Position numbers and translations under genes: made by a program. From contig NZ_JACHNP010000002.1 of the NCBI RefSeq assembly GCF_014206815.1, forward strand, positions 682,001-746,000: 64,000 bases of DNA, in the 5' to 3' direction. The notes under the pieces were generated by a model. It ran no database searches, was not told the origin of the DNA, and was given only the letters and a program-made list of their open reading frames with translations. The DNA is from Xanthomonas sp. F10 (lineage in GTDB: Bacteria; Pseudomonadota; Gammaproteobacteria; Xanthomonadales; Xanthomonadaceae). This document shows, in pieces, positions 37,239-46,524 of the stretch (within the stretch, counting starts at the first letter, position 1; each line of letters starts with the position of its first letter).

Positions 37239-38936
37239 TCAGAAGGTCAGGCCGAAGCGGGCCCAGTAGCGCACGTCCTTGCCGTCGCCCGGCTTGGTGG
37301 TGCCGGTGGGCTTGGCCGCGGCCAGATCGAACGAGAGCCCGTGCCAGTCGGGCAGCCGGAAGCTGAGGCCGACACCAGCGCCTTCGAAGGTGGTAACGCT
37401 GTCGTACACGGCGCGATTGGCGCCGTTGGGGTAGACCCGGCCGTAGTCGTAGAACACGCTGGCGGTCAGCAGCTGGCCCCAGGCGCGGCCGCCGAACGGC
37501 GAGGCGGCGGTGGCGAAGCCGGGTGCGTCCACCTGGTACTCCAGGCCGGAATCGAAGCCGCGGTCGCCGAGCGCGGCGCCGAGCGGGAAGGCGCGCACGC
37601 TGGTCGGCCCGCCCAGCGAGAACTGTTCCAGCGGGGTCAGGGTGTCGTCGCTGTACTGGCCGCTGAAGCGCAGCTGCAGGCGCTGCGTGGCGGTCAGCCC
37701 CTGCAGCCGGGTGTAGCTCAGGCGGGCGACCGTGAAGTGGCGGTCGTGGCGGGCGTACAGGTAATCGGTCTGCGGCGAGTCGTCGTCGAGCGCGCCGCGC
37801 ACGCTGAGTTGCAGCAGGTCGATGGCGTGGCGCTGGCGGTCGTCGTGGCGCACGCTGGTGCCGAGCTCGGCCACGTCGAACGTCTGCTTGGACAACAGCA
37901 CGCCCAGGCCCTGCAGGCGCGAGCTCTCCTTGACCAGGTGCAGCCAGCTCTGCACGCGCCAGGCGTCGGAATTGACGAATTTCCAGTCCAGGCCCAGCGC
38001 CGTCTGCTGGGTCGGACCATGGATGTCCAGCGCGGCGAACGCGCCGTTGTCGAGGTTGACCACGCTGCGCGTATAGGACGCGCTGGCGCTGAGGCCGTCC
38101 ACGCCGGCGATCGGCACCTGGTAGGCGAAGCTGCCCTGCCAGGTATTGGCCGGATCCAGCGCATAGGCGTAGCTGGCGGACAGGTGGTCGCCCAGGCCCA
38201 GCGGGTTGTTCCAGTCCACGCCGAGCTGGGCGCGGTAGCGGCCGATGCTCGGGGTGCCGTAGTTGCTGGCGCCGACGCTGACATGCAGCGGACGCTCCTC
38301 GCTGGCCTGGATCACCACGTCGGTCTCGCCGGGGTTGGCGCCGGGCTTGAGCACGGAGGTGGCGGAGACGCCCGGCAGGTCGCGGGCGTACAGCAGGGCC
38401 GATTGCAGGTCCTGCTGGCGCAGGATCTGGCCCTGCAGGGCCAGGGCAGGGCTGGCGATCAGCCGGTCGTCGTAGCGGCGCGCGCCCTCGACAGTGATCT
38501 TGCCGACCCGGCCTTCGGTCACGCGGATCTCGACCACCTGGTCCGGTCCCAGGGTCTGTACCGGCAGATACGCGCGGGCGACCAGGAAGCCGGCCTGGCG
38601 ATAGGCATGGGTCAGCGCGTCGGCGATCTGCTGCAATTGCGCGAAGCTGAGCTGGGCCGGCAGCGTGCCGCCGCCGAGCGCACGCAGGCGGGCGTCGGCC
38701 AGCGCCTGCAGGCGCGCCGGATCGATCTGCTCGCGCGGATGGTCGCCGACGCCGGTGACGCGGATCGCCTGCACCGCGATCGGGGTTGCCGCGTCGGCGG
38801 CCGTGCCGGCGGCCGGGACGGCCTCCTGGGCAAAGGCCGGCACGCAGCTCAGGGTCAAGGCGAGGCCGGCGGCCCACGGGAGGGCGAGGAGCGCATTTGC
38901 CAGCGTGCTCGGACGCGGACGGCAGGAGATCGTCAT
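37239..38936 (-). CDS. TpsB outer-membrane transporter (ShlB/FhaC type)
   Basis: A 565-residue outer-membrane secretion pore. A signal peptide ends PAFA. POTRA domains cover about residues 55-205 (IAVQAIRVTGVG..VVEIRVTEGRVGKITVEG). A 16-stranded barrel follows, with the VRAFPLG motif (loop 6, FSLGGPTSVRAFPLG) that is needed for secretion in this family, and a C-terminal phenylalanine. It is the first gene of the tpsB-tpsA operon and exports the adhesin across the outer membrane. Confidence 0.93.
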   Translation of the reverse strand: MTISCRPRPSTLANALLALPWAAGLALTLSCVPAFAQEAVPAAGTAADAATPIAVQAIRVTGVGDHPREQIDPARLQALADARLRALGGGTLPAQLSFAQLQQIADALTHAYRQAGFLVARAYLPVQTLGPDQVVEIRVTEGRVGKITVEGARRYDDRLIASPALALQGQILRQQDLQSALLYARDLPGVSATSVLKPGANPGETDVVIQASEERPLHVSVGASNYGTPSIGRYRAQLGVDWNNPLGLGDHLSASYAYALDPANTWQGSFAYQVPIAGVDGLSASASYTRSVVNLDNGAFAALDIHGPTQQTALGLDWKFVNSDAWRVQSWLHLVKESSRLQGLGVLLSKQTFDVAELGTSVRHDDRQRHAIDLLQLSVRGALDDDSPQTDYLYARHDRHFTVARLSYTRLQGLTATQRLQLRFSGQYSDDTLTPLEQFSLGGPTSVRAFPLGAALGDRGFDSGLEYQVDAPGFATAASPFGGRAWGQLLTASVFYDYGRVYPNGANRAVYDSVTTFEGAGVGLSFRLPDWHGLSFDLAAAKPTGTTKPGDGKDVRYWARFGLTF

Positions 38937-38993
38937 GATGTTAAGGCGGCGTTATGATTGAGGCTCGCGCAATGTAGCCTTCAGACCGCGGAT

Positions 38994-39013
38994 CAATCTG
39001 AGCAAATCTGAGC
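38994..39013. promoter_or_regulatory. Tandem 10-base repeat upstream of tpsB
   Basis: CAATCTGAG and CAAATCTGAG lie in tandem about 60-77 bases upstream of the tpsB ATG, in a 250-base gene-free stretch. One helical turn apart, they could be a regulator site; the binder is unknown. Confidence 0.35.
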
Positions 39014-39186
39014 GCAACGTCACTCTTTGCTGCATCCCCTGACACGGTGTCGGGGAAATACCCACAGTGGCGATACGGGTGCTGTTACTGCGGATCGGTC
39101 AACGCCTGCGATCGGGCGGAACGCAGGCCCTGCACGCTCAGAAGTACGCGGGGGGCGCTTGGCCGGGCCCGCCAGCGAGCGATCGC

Positions 39187-39729
<543 letters not shown>

Positions 39730-39854
39730 GACGCGATCTTTAGGGGAGCCGAATGATGGACACGTGAGGGCAGGGCCACCGCCGTCGCGCGCTGCCACAG
39801 CCGCTTAACCGGCCGGCGGCAAGACTGGCGCGTCCCGATCTCAGCACCTGCGAC

Positions 39855-40358
39855 ATGAACCCGAACCCGCCGCCCCCGCAGGTTGCCGATGCCCTCGCGC
39901 AGGGCCAGATCATCCAGGCGATCAAGCTGCTACGGACCCACACCGGCATGGACCTGCGCAGCGCCAAGGAGCAGGTCGACGCGTGGCTGCTGGCCGGCGC
40001 GGCACGCTCGGTGACCGAACTGCTCGACCGCCACGCCTCCGGCCCGGCAGTGGCCACCAGGCCGGACACCGCAGCCAGGACGCAGGCGTCGACCGTGCCA
40101 GAGGAACGGCGCCTGCCGCCGGCGGCGGAGCTGGCGTTGCGCCGCGGCGAGCGGCGCGAGGCCGCCAAGCTGGTGTTCGCGCACTACCCGGACATGTCGC
40201 TGCGCGAGGCACTTGACCTGGTGCAACGGCATCTGCGGACGGCGCCGACGCTGGGCGCCGCCTCGACGGTGAGCGCCGGCGACCGCGGCGGGCGCTGGCG
40301 CTGGATCCTGCTGGCGCTGCTGCTGGCCGCGGCGGCGGCCTGGTGGCTGGCGCGCTGA
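39855..40358 (+). CDS. Membrane-anchored protein with two bL12 C-terminal-like domains
   Basis: A 167-residue protein. Residues about 10-45 (ALAQGQIIQAIKLLRTHTG..SAKEQVDAWL) resemble the C-terminal domain of ribosomal protein bL12, the part that contacts translation factors. A second, weaker copy is at about 92-125 (ELALRRGERREAAKLVFAH..LREALDLVQRHL). The C-terminus is a single membrane helix (WILLALLLAAAAAWWLA), so the protein is tail-anchored with its domains in the cytoplasm. Function is unknown. It converges on the methyltransferase gene with 22 bases between. Confidence 0.6.
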   Translation: MNPNPPPPQVADALAQGQIIQAIKLLRTHTGMDLRSAKEQVDAWLLAGAARSVTELLDRHASGPAVATRPDTAARTQASTVPEERRLPPAAELALRRGERREAAKLVFAHYPDMSLREALDLVQRHLRTAPTLGAASTVSAGDRGGRWRWILLALLLAAAAAWWLAR

Positions 40359-40380
40359 GACGCGCCGGCGTGGCCGGTGG

Positions 40381-40887
40381 CTACAGCCAGCGCGCGACCT
40401 GCGCGCAGTAGCGGTCGTAGGCGCTGCCGAAGCGCTCGCGCAGGCGCGCTTCCTCGTAGGGGATCACCACCCACTGCAAGGCCAGCAGCGGCAACGGCAG
40501 CAGCAGCGCCGACCAGGGCCAGCCGATCTGTATGCTCAGGCCGAGGTAGCTCAGGGTCAGGCTGACGTACATCGGATTGCGGGTATGCCGGTACGGCCCG
40601 TGGCAGACCAACTGCGCCGGCATGCGCTCGGGCAGCAGGGTGGTGCGATCGCGCGCGAACAGCACGAAGCACCAGCACGCCAGCAGCAGACCGGCGAGCG
40701 CAACCGCGCCGCCGCCCAGTTGCAGCCAGGCCAGCGTGGCGCCCTGCGGCAGCGGCAGCGGAATCGCGCGCTGCAGGCTCGCGCCGAGCAGCAGCGCCAG
40801 CAGGAAATGCGCCGGCGAGGTCGTGCGGACCAGCAGCGGCACCCGCGTCTGCGCGCGCGCAGGCAGTCGATCGGTTCGGTCGTGCAT
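40381..40887 (-). CDS. ICMT/PEMT-like membrane methyltransferase
   Basis: A 168-residue membrane protein with about four hydrophobic helices. The C-terminal signature GPYRHTRNPMYVSL followed by EEARLRERFGSAYDRYCAQVARW is typical of isoprenylcysteine carboxyl methyltransferase/phospholipid methyltransferase-like proteins, which use S-adenosylmethionine at the membrane. Bacterial members often have no known substrate. ATG at 40887 is used. It is a single-gene unit. Confidence 0.78.
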   Translation of the reverse strand: MHDRTDRLPARAQTRVPLLVRTTSPAHFLLALLLGASLQRAIPLPLPQGATLAWLQLGGGAVALAGLLLACWCFVLFARDRTTLLPERMPAQLVCHGPYRHTRNPMYVSLTLSYLGLSIQIGWPWSALLLPLPLLALQWVVIPYEEARLRERFGSAYDRYCAQVARWL

Positions 40888-41168
40888 GCAGTCCTTCCGT
40901 GGTGTGGGGGCGCGCCAAGTTTACGCGGCTGCCCACGGCATCGGCGCGGGCCGCGCGTCGTCGCCTCCCGTCATGGTGCAACGCGCGCCGCATGCCGGCA
41001 CACCGCGGGGCATCGCCGCGCGTGGCGATGCAGGCAAACCCGATTACCCTAGCGCCCACGCGGCACGTCGGCTGTTCCGTTTCGACGCGCCGCCCTTCTC
41101 GCATCGAGCGGCGTGCCCGCGCGCCGATCGCGCCGTGTTTCCCGTTTCGCCACCGACCGCCCCGCCTC

Positions 41169-42293
41169 ATGCCGATCGCCTCTGCCAGTGCCGCCACCAC
41201 GCTCACCTCGCCATCCGCTAACGCCCCGCGCCGCCGCGTCATCCTCGAAGACGACATCGACGGCTTCACCCCCGCGCAGCTGTTGTTGCTGCAATCGCCC
41301 GAGGTCGAGGTGCTCGGCATCTCGGTGGTCAGCGGCAACATCTGGCGCGACGAGGCGCTGGCGCACACGCGGCGCCTGCTCGAGATCGCCGGGCGCGGCG
41401 AGGTGCCGGTGCTGCCCGGGCCGGTGTTCCCGCTGCTCAACAGCGAGCTGGCCACCGAGCGCTGGGAGGCGCTGTACGGCAAGTTGCTGTGGAAGGGCGC
41501 CTGGACCCGGCAATGGGTCGAGCACGACACGGTGCAGAGCGCGCCGCGCTATCACGCTCACGACGTGGTCCCGGATCTGCCGCTGGGCAATCCGAGCGTG
41601 GTGCAGGCGGCCAGCGAACCTGCCGCCTTGTTCATGATCCGCAAGGTGCGCGAGTTCCCGGGCGAGGTCAGCATCGTCGCCACCGGGCCGCTGACCAACC
41701 TGGCACTGGCGCAGCGGCTGGATCCGGAGTTCGCCTCACTGGCCAAGGAACTGGTCTACATGGGCGGCAGCCTCAATCCGCGGCAGCGCCGCGACAGCGT
41801 CTCGGCGGCGCAGTTCGCGCGCGAGTTCGTCAATTCGCCGCGGCGCGAGTTCAACATTCGCTGGGATCCGGAAGCGGCCAGCATCGTGATGCGCGCGCCG
41901 TGGCGGCGCATGGTGATGGTGCCGGTGGATCCGTCCACCGCCACCGAATTGACCCCGCAGCTGCTGGCGCGGATGAGCGCCGCCGACACCCCGATCGGCC
42001 ATGCGCTGCGCCGGCGCGAACCCGGCTTCCCGATGTGGGACGAACTGGCCACCGCAGTGTGGCTGCGTCCGCAGCTGGCCACCGTCAGCGAGACCCTGTA
42101 CGTGGACACCAACACCGAGTTCGGCGCCGGCTACGGCGACATCCTGTCGTGGGCGCCGGGCTACCAGCCGGGTTTGGGCGAGCAGGCGCAACAGGTGGTG
42201 CGCGAGGTCGACGTGGAGGCGATCGAACAGTTGCTGATCGAACGCCTGACCGCGCCGCAGCCGCCGGCGCTGGGCGCGCCGCTGCCGGGCTGA
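41169..42293 (+). CDS. Nucleoside hydrolase-like protein with atypical metal motif
   Basis: A 374-residue protein of the inosine-uridine nucleoside hydrolase fold, which cleaves the N-glycosidic bond of nucleosides. Recognisable blocks are VEVLGISVVSGN, VSIVATGPLTNLALA, LVYMGGSLN and FNIRWDPEAASIV. The N-terminal calcium motif is normally DxDxxxDD; here it reads ILEDDIDGFTPAQ, so the usual double aspartate is missing. The substrate may therefore differ. ATG at 41169 is chosen; the 90 upstream in-frame codons look non-coding. Confidence 0.78.
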   Translation: MPIASASAATTLTSPSANAPRRRVILEDDIDGFTPAQLLLLQSPEVEVLGISVVSGNIWRDEALAHTRRLLEIAGRGEVPVLPGPVFPLLNSELATERWEALYGKLLWKGAWTRQWVEHDTVQSAPRYHAHDVVPDLPLGNPSVVQAASEPAALFMIRKVREFPGEVSIVATGPLTNLALAQRLDPEFASLAKELVYMGGSLNPRQRRDSVSAAQFAREFVNSPRREFNIRWDPEAASIVMRAPWRRMVMVPVDPSTATELTPQLLARMSAADTPIGHALRRREPGFPMWDELATAVWLRPQLATVSETLYVDTNTEFGAGYGDILSWAPGYQPGLGEQAQQVVREVDVEAIEQLLIERLTAPQPPALGAPLPG

Positions 42294-42412
42294 GGCATGG
42301 CGCATGCGGAGCTGCAGTCCGGCGCAAGGCGCGTTGCCATGACGTGCAGTGAACCCGCCTGGATGCCGCCTGCGTGCGGCGCAGGCGCGGCGTCTGCCTG
42401 GGCTCTGCCCGC

Positions 42413-42796
42413 ATGAGCGCGTCCTCGCCCGATGTCCGCCTCGCGCAAGCGAAGGCCTTGGCCATGTCGCCGTTCCAGGACGCGCAGCGTGCCGATACGC
42501 CGCTGGCGCAGGCCGAGGCGCTGTTGCGCGCAGTGGCCAGGGCGGCGCCGACCGATGCCGACGCGCTCACCTGCCTGGGCGCGGTGCTGTGCGATCGCGG
42601 ACACTACCGGCACGCGTTGACGGCACTGCGCCGCGCCGTGCGCTTGCAGTCCCACGATCGCAATACCTACTTCCACCTCGGCGTGGCGCTGCTCAACGCG
42701 GGCCGGGAGGCCGAGGCCATGGCGGCGTCCGGAAGGCGGCCACCTTGCGTGCCGCACCTGGGTCGTGGACGGCGTATTTCGATCCGCACGCGCACG
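42413..42796 (+). pseudogene. TPR-repeat protein broken by a one-base frameshift
   Basis: From ATG 42413 a helical-repeat protein runs through ALTCLGAVLCDRGHYRHALTALRRAV and NTYFHLGVALLNAGREAEAMAA, two TPR units. At about 42728 the frame breaks: one added T would give AAFRKAATLRA and continue as SWTAYFDPHAH in the next frame. Without it the frame reads unrelated arginine-rich sequence to 42874, overlapping the end of cysK. This is either a true mutation or a sequencing error. TPR units mediate protein contacts; the partner is unknown. Confidence 0.7.
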
Positions 42797-42830
42797 AGCG
42801 ATGCCGCGCCTGTGTGGCGCGGCGATGCGC

Positions 42831-43790
42831 TTACGGCAACCCGGCCAGCCAGTCGTCGTCGCTGCCTTCGTTGATGTCGGCGAACAGCGGCGTGGAGAAG
42901 TAGCGCTCGCCGGTATCGGGCAGCATCGCCAGGATCACCGCGCCGGGCGCCGCGGTTTCGGCCACGCGCAGCGCGGTGGCGACGGTGCCGCCGCCGGAGA
43001 TGCCGGTGAAGATGCCTTCCTCGGCGGCGAGGCGGCGCGACACCGTGATGGCGTCGGTGTCCTCCACGCTCAGCACTTCGTCGTAGACCTCGCGGTTGAG
43101 CACGTCCGGCACGAAGTCCGGAGTCCAGCCCTGGATCTTGTGCGGCTTCCACTCCTGGCCCTGCAGCAGGGCCGCGCCGGCCGGCTCGGTGGCGGTGATG
43201 CGGACTTCCGGGCGGGCCAGGCGCAGCACTTCGCCGACGCCGGTGAGGGTGCCGCCGGTGCCCCAGCCGCTGACGAAGTGGTCGAGCCGGCGGCCGGCGA
43301 AATCGCGCAGGATCTCCGCGGCGGTGGTGCTGCGGTGATAGGCCGGGTTGGCCGGGTTGGCGAACTGCCGGGCCAGGAACCAGCCGTGCTGCTTGGCCAG
43401 TTCCTCGGCCTTGCGCACCATGCCGCTGCCGCGCTCGGCGGCCGGGGTCAGGATGACCTTGGCGCCGTAGGCGCGCATCAGCTTGCGGCGCTCGATCGAG
43501 AAGGTCTCCACCATCGTCGCCACGAACTTGTAGCCGCGCGCGGCGGCGACCATCGCCAGGGCCACGCCGGTGTTGCCGGAGGTCGCCTCGACGATGGTGT
43601 CGCCGGGCTTGAGCAGGCCGCGCGCCTCGGCGTCGAGCACGATCGCCAGGGCCAGGCGGTCCTTGACCGAGCCGCCGGGATTGAAGGCCTCGACCTTGAC
43701 GTACAGGTCCAGGTGCGCCGGCGCCAGGCGCTGCAGCTTGACGATCGGGGTGTGGCCGATGGTGTCGAGGATGTTGTCGTAGATGGCCAT
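42831..43790 (-). CDS. cysK: Cysteine synthase A (O-acetylserine sulfhydrylase)
   Basis: A 319-residue pyridoxal-phosphate enzyme making cysteine from O-acetylserine and sulfide. The PLP lysine is Lys43 in NPGGSVKDR; the substrate loop TSGNTG, the phosphate loop GTGGTLTG and the late EEGIFTGISGG segment are intact. It follows cysG by 25 bases on the same strand, so the pair is likely one operon, divergent from cysB. Its 3' end meets the frameshifted TPR gene tail to tail. Confidence 0.95.
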   Translation of the reverse strand: MAIYDNILDTIGHTPIVKLQRLAPAHLDLYVKVEAFNPGGSVKDRLALAIVLDAEARGLLKPGDTIVEATSGNTGVALAMVAAARGYKFVATMVETFSIERRKLMRAYGAKVILTPAAERGSGMVRKAEELAKQHGWFLARQFANPANPAYHRSTTAAEILRDFAGRRLDHFVSGWGTGGTLTGVGEVLRLARPEVRITATEPAGAALLQGQEWKPHKIQGWTPDFVPDVLNREVYDEVLSVEDTDAITVSRRLAAEEGIFTGISGGGTVATALRVAETAAPGAVILAMLPDTGERYFSTPLFADINEGSDDDWLAGLP

Positions 43791-43815
43791 GCGTGGGGTC
43801 TCCGAAAAGTGCGGG

Positions 43816-45000
43816 TCAGGCGGCGTGGGCCAGGGTAGGCACGGCCGGCTTCGGGGAAGGTGAGGGTGCCACGCCCAGCGGCGCGGCGCCGAACCAGTGC
43901 AGGGTCGACGCCAGCGCCGCCACCTCGCCCAGGATCAGCAGCGCCGGCGAGCGCACGCCGTGCGCGCGGGCGGTGTCCGGCAGGTCGGCGAGGGTGCCGG
44001 TGATCACCCGCTGTTCGGGGCGTGAGCCGTTTTCGACCAGGGCGAACGGGGTGTCGGCGGCGCGGCCGGCGCGCAGCAGGCGCGTGCGCACCGTGTCCAG
44101 CCCGGCCACGCCCATGTACACCGCCAGGGTCTGTCGTTGCTGCGCCAGCGCGGCCCAGTCCAGGGTGTCGAACGAATCCTTGCAGTGCGCGGTGACCAGG
44201 CGCAGCGACTGCGCATGGTCGCGATGGGTCAGCGGGATGCCGGCGTAGGCGGCGCAGGCCAGCGCCGCGGTGATGCCGGGCACCACCGCATAGGGCACGG
44301 CGTGGGCGCGCAGGTATTCCAGTTCCTCGCCGCCGCGACCGAACACGAACGGGTCGCCGCCCTTCAGCCGCACCACCCGGCGTCCGCGCCGCGCGTGTTC
44401 CAGCAGCAGCGCGTGGATCTGCTCCTGGGCCACGCTGTGGCCATCGGCCGACTTGCCGACGGCGATGCGTTCGGTGCCAGCCGGCAGCAAGTGCAGGATC
44501 GCGGGGCTGACCAGACGGTCGTGCAGCACTACGTCGGCCTGGCGCAACGCATGCAGCGCGTGGCCGGTGAGCAGGCCGGGATCGCCGGGGCCGGCGCCGA
44601 CCAGGGTCACGCTGCCCGGGCGCAGTGGCAGCGCCTCGCCCGTGGCGGTATCGGCGGCCTCGGCCGCAGACACCGGCTCGGCCGGCAACGCTTGCGCCAA
44701 TACCCGCCGCGCGGCCGCCGCCTGCAGCGCCTGGCGGTTGGTCGCGGCGTCCTCGCTGGCGGCCACCAGGTACCAGACCGTCTCCAGCCAGGCCGTATCG
44801 AAGCTGCCACGCAGCCACGCCAGCCGGCCATTCGCGGCCAGCGCGTGCAGTGCCGGGGTGAGACTCGGCGCCGCCACCCGCGGCACGGCGCCGGCGGCCA
44901 GCAGCGCCTGCACCTGTCGCTCGGCGGCCGCACCGCCGCCGATCACCAACACGGCCCGGTCGCGCAGGTCCGGATACAGGGCAATCGGGGCAGGGCTCAC
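43816..45000 (-). CDS. cysG: Sirohaem synthase, shortened CysG
   Basis: A 394-residue enzyme for sirohaem, the cofactor of sulfite reductase. Residues about 1-95 are a Rossmann precorrin-2 dehydrogenase-type domain ([18 protein letters not shown]). The uroporphyrinogen methyltransferase domain starts near residue 130 ([19 protein letters not shown]) and is complete, with [18 protein letters not shown]. Escherichia coli CysG is 457 residues; here the dimerisation and helical middle domain is replaced by about 35 residues. GTG at 45000 or TTG at 45015 may start it; neither has a good ribosome site. It heads the cysG-cysK unit. Confidence 0.88.
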   Translation of the reverse strand: MSPAPIALYPDLRDRAVLVIGGGAAAERQVQALLAAGAVPRVAAPSLTPALHALAANGRLAWLRGSFDTAWLETVWYLVAASEDAATNRQALQAAAARRVLAQALPAEPVSAAEAADTATGEALPLRPGSVTLVGAGPGDPGLLTGHALHALRQADVVLHDRLVSPAILHLLPAGTERIAVGKSADGHSVAQEQIHALLLEHARRGRRVVRLKGGDPFVFGRGGEELEYLRAHAVPYAVVPGITAALACAAYAGIPLTHRDHAQSLRLVTAHCKDSFDTLDWAALAQQRQTLAVYMGVAGLDTVRTRLLRAGRAADTPFALVENGSRPEQRVITGTLADLPDTARAHGVRSPALLILGEVAALASTLHWFGAAPLGVAPSPSPKPAVPTLAHAA

Positions 45001-45087
45001 AGGGACGGCTCGCAACGCGGGGAGGGGCGGAGTGACGACCGTAGCGCCGGCTCATAGCCCCAGGAAATGACTTCATGCCCAAGGCAG

Positions 45088-45102
45088 ATAGCTTTCGGTT
45101 AT
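45088..45102. promoter_or_regulatory. LysR-type (candidate CysB) binding site
   Basis: ATAGCTTTCGGTTAT, an imperfect dyad with T-N11-A spacing (45089 and 45101), lies between the divergent cysG and cysB genes, 66 bases before the cysB ATG. GGTTAT and TCATGCCC here recur in the cysJ-cysD intergenic region. Confidence 0.45.
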
Positions 45103-45167
45103 AAGGTGAAAGGCCGAATTCCACTACAGTCGAGCGTCCCGCCTGGCGGCGCCTCGCCCTCGTCCCG

Positions 45168-46151
45168 ATGACGCTGACCCAACTCCGCTATCTCGTCGCC
45201 ATTGCCGATGCCGATCTGAACATCACCCTGGCGGCGGCGCGCGTGCATGCCACCCAGCCGGGGCTGTCCAAGCAGCTCAAGCAGTTGGAGGACGAACTGG
45301 GCTTCCTGCTGTTCGTGCGCAAGGGCCGCAGCCTGGAAACGGTGACCCCGGCCGGGCGCGAGGTGATCGAGCGCGCCCGTGCGGTGCTGGCCGAGGCCAA
45401 CAACATCCGCACCTACGCGGCCAACCAGCGCCGCGAGAGCCAGGGCCAGCTGACCCTCACCACCACGCACACCCAGGCGCGCTTCGTGCTGCCGCCGGCG
45501 GTGGCGCAGATCAAGCAGGCCTATCCGCAGGTCAGCGTGCACCTGCAGCAGGCCGCCGAGAGCGCGGCGCTGGACCTGCTCAGCCAGGGCGATGCGGACA
45601 TTGCCATCGTCAGCACCGCCGGCACCGCGCCGGCCGCCGGCATCGCCGTGCCGCTGTATCGCTGGCGGCGGCTGGTGCTGGTGCCGCGCGGGCATGCGCT
45701 GGACATGCCGAAGCGGGTGCCGGACATGGCCGCGCTGGCGGCGCAGCCGCTGATCAGCTACGAATCCTCGACCCGCGCCGGCTCCTCGCTGCAGCGCGCC
45801 TTCGGCCGGCTCGGGCTGGAGCCGCGGATCGCGCTGACCGCGCTGGACGCGGACCTGATCAAGACCTACGTGCGCACCGGGCTGGGCGTGGGCCTGCTGG
45901 CGGAGATGGCGGTGAGCGCCAACGACACCGACCTGCGCGCCTGGCCGGCGCCGCCGGAGATTCCGGACTGCATCGCCTGGGCGGTGCTGCCGCGCGACCG
46001 GGTACTGCGCGACTACGCGCTGGAGCTGGTGCACGTGCTGGCGCCGCAGATCGACACGCGCGACCTGCGCCGGGTGATGGAAGGCAACCAGCAGCCGGAC
46101 TGGCCGGCACCGCCGAGCTGGGAAGAACTCACCCAGACCATCACCAGCTAG
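45168..46151 (+). CDS. cysB: LysR-family regulator of cysteine biosynthesis
   Basis: A 327-residue LysR-type regulator. The N-terminal helix-turn-helix is TLAAARVHATQPGLSKQLKQLEDELG. The effector domain has the CysB-like features TTTHTQARFVLPPAV and ISYESSTRAGSSLQRAF. CysB activates sulfate-assimilation genes when bound to N-acetylserine and represses itself. Divergent placement from cysG-cysK supports the assignment. A block of 23- to 40-base repeats begins directly after its stop. Confidence 0.93.
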   Translation: MTLTQLRYLVAIADADLNITLAAARVHATQPGLSKQLKQLEDELGFLLFVRKGRSLETVTPAGREVIERARAVLAEANNIRTYAANQRRESQGQLTLTTTHTQARFVLPPAVAQIKQAYPQVSVHLQQAAESAALDLLSQGDADIAIVSTAGTAPAAGIAVPLYRWRRLVLVPRGHALDMPKRVPDMAALAAQPLISYESSTRAGSSLQRAFGRLGLEPRIALTALDADLIKTYVRTGLGVGLLAEMAVSANDTDLRAWPAPPEIPDCIAWAVLPRDRVLRDYALELVHVLAPQIDTRDLRRVMEGNQQPDWPAPPSWEELTQTITS

Positions 46152-46154
46152 ACG

Positions 46155-46227
46155 CCGGGAGTCGGGAATCGGGATTGGGGAATCGCGGTGAAGCCGGGAA
46201 TGGGGAATCGGGATTGGGGAATCGCGA
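46155..46227. repeat. GGGAATCGGGATTGGGGAATC-type direct repeats, left block
   Basis: Two and a bit copies of a unit containing AAGCCGGGAATGGGGAATCG and GGATTGGGGAATCGCG, starting three bases after the cysB stop. The same 38-40 base unit recurs three times at 47115-47229, on the far side of the LURP-one-like gene. Confidence 0.85.
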
Positions 46228-46524
46228 CAGCGGCGTCCGGGACTGATGCGTGGATTGGCTTCAGACCGACATTCGAGCAAAAGACGTGCGGCAACGACAA
46301 CGCGGTGTGGTATTCGAATGCCGGAATGCACACCACGCATCGGCGCGGGCGCCTGCCGCGACGGCATCGTGCGCGTTGCCGCGGCCGGAGCCGCCCCCTA
46401 TCATGCGGCCCCTTCTGCCACCCGGCAGACCGCGACCCTGGACTGCCGGCGGCTGCCGGCCATGCGCCGCCGCCGTGTGGCCGACGCCCGGGGCGCGTCG
46501 ACTTTCCCAACGCAAGGACGCCCG

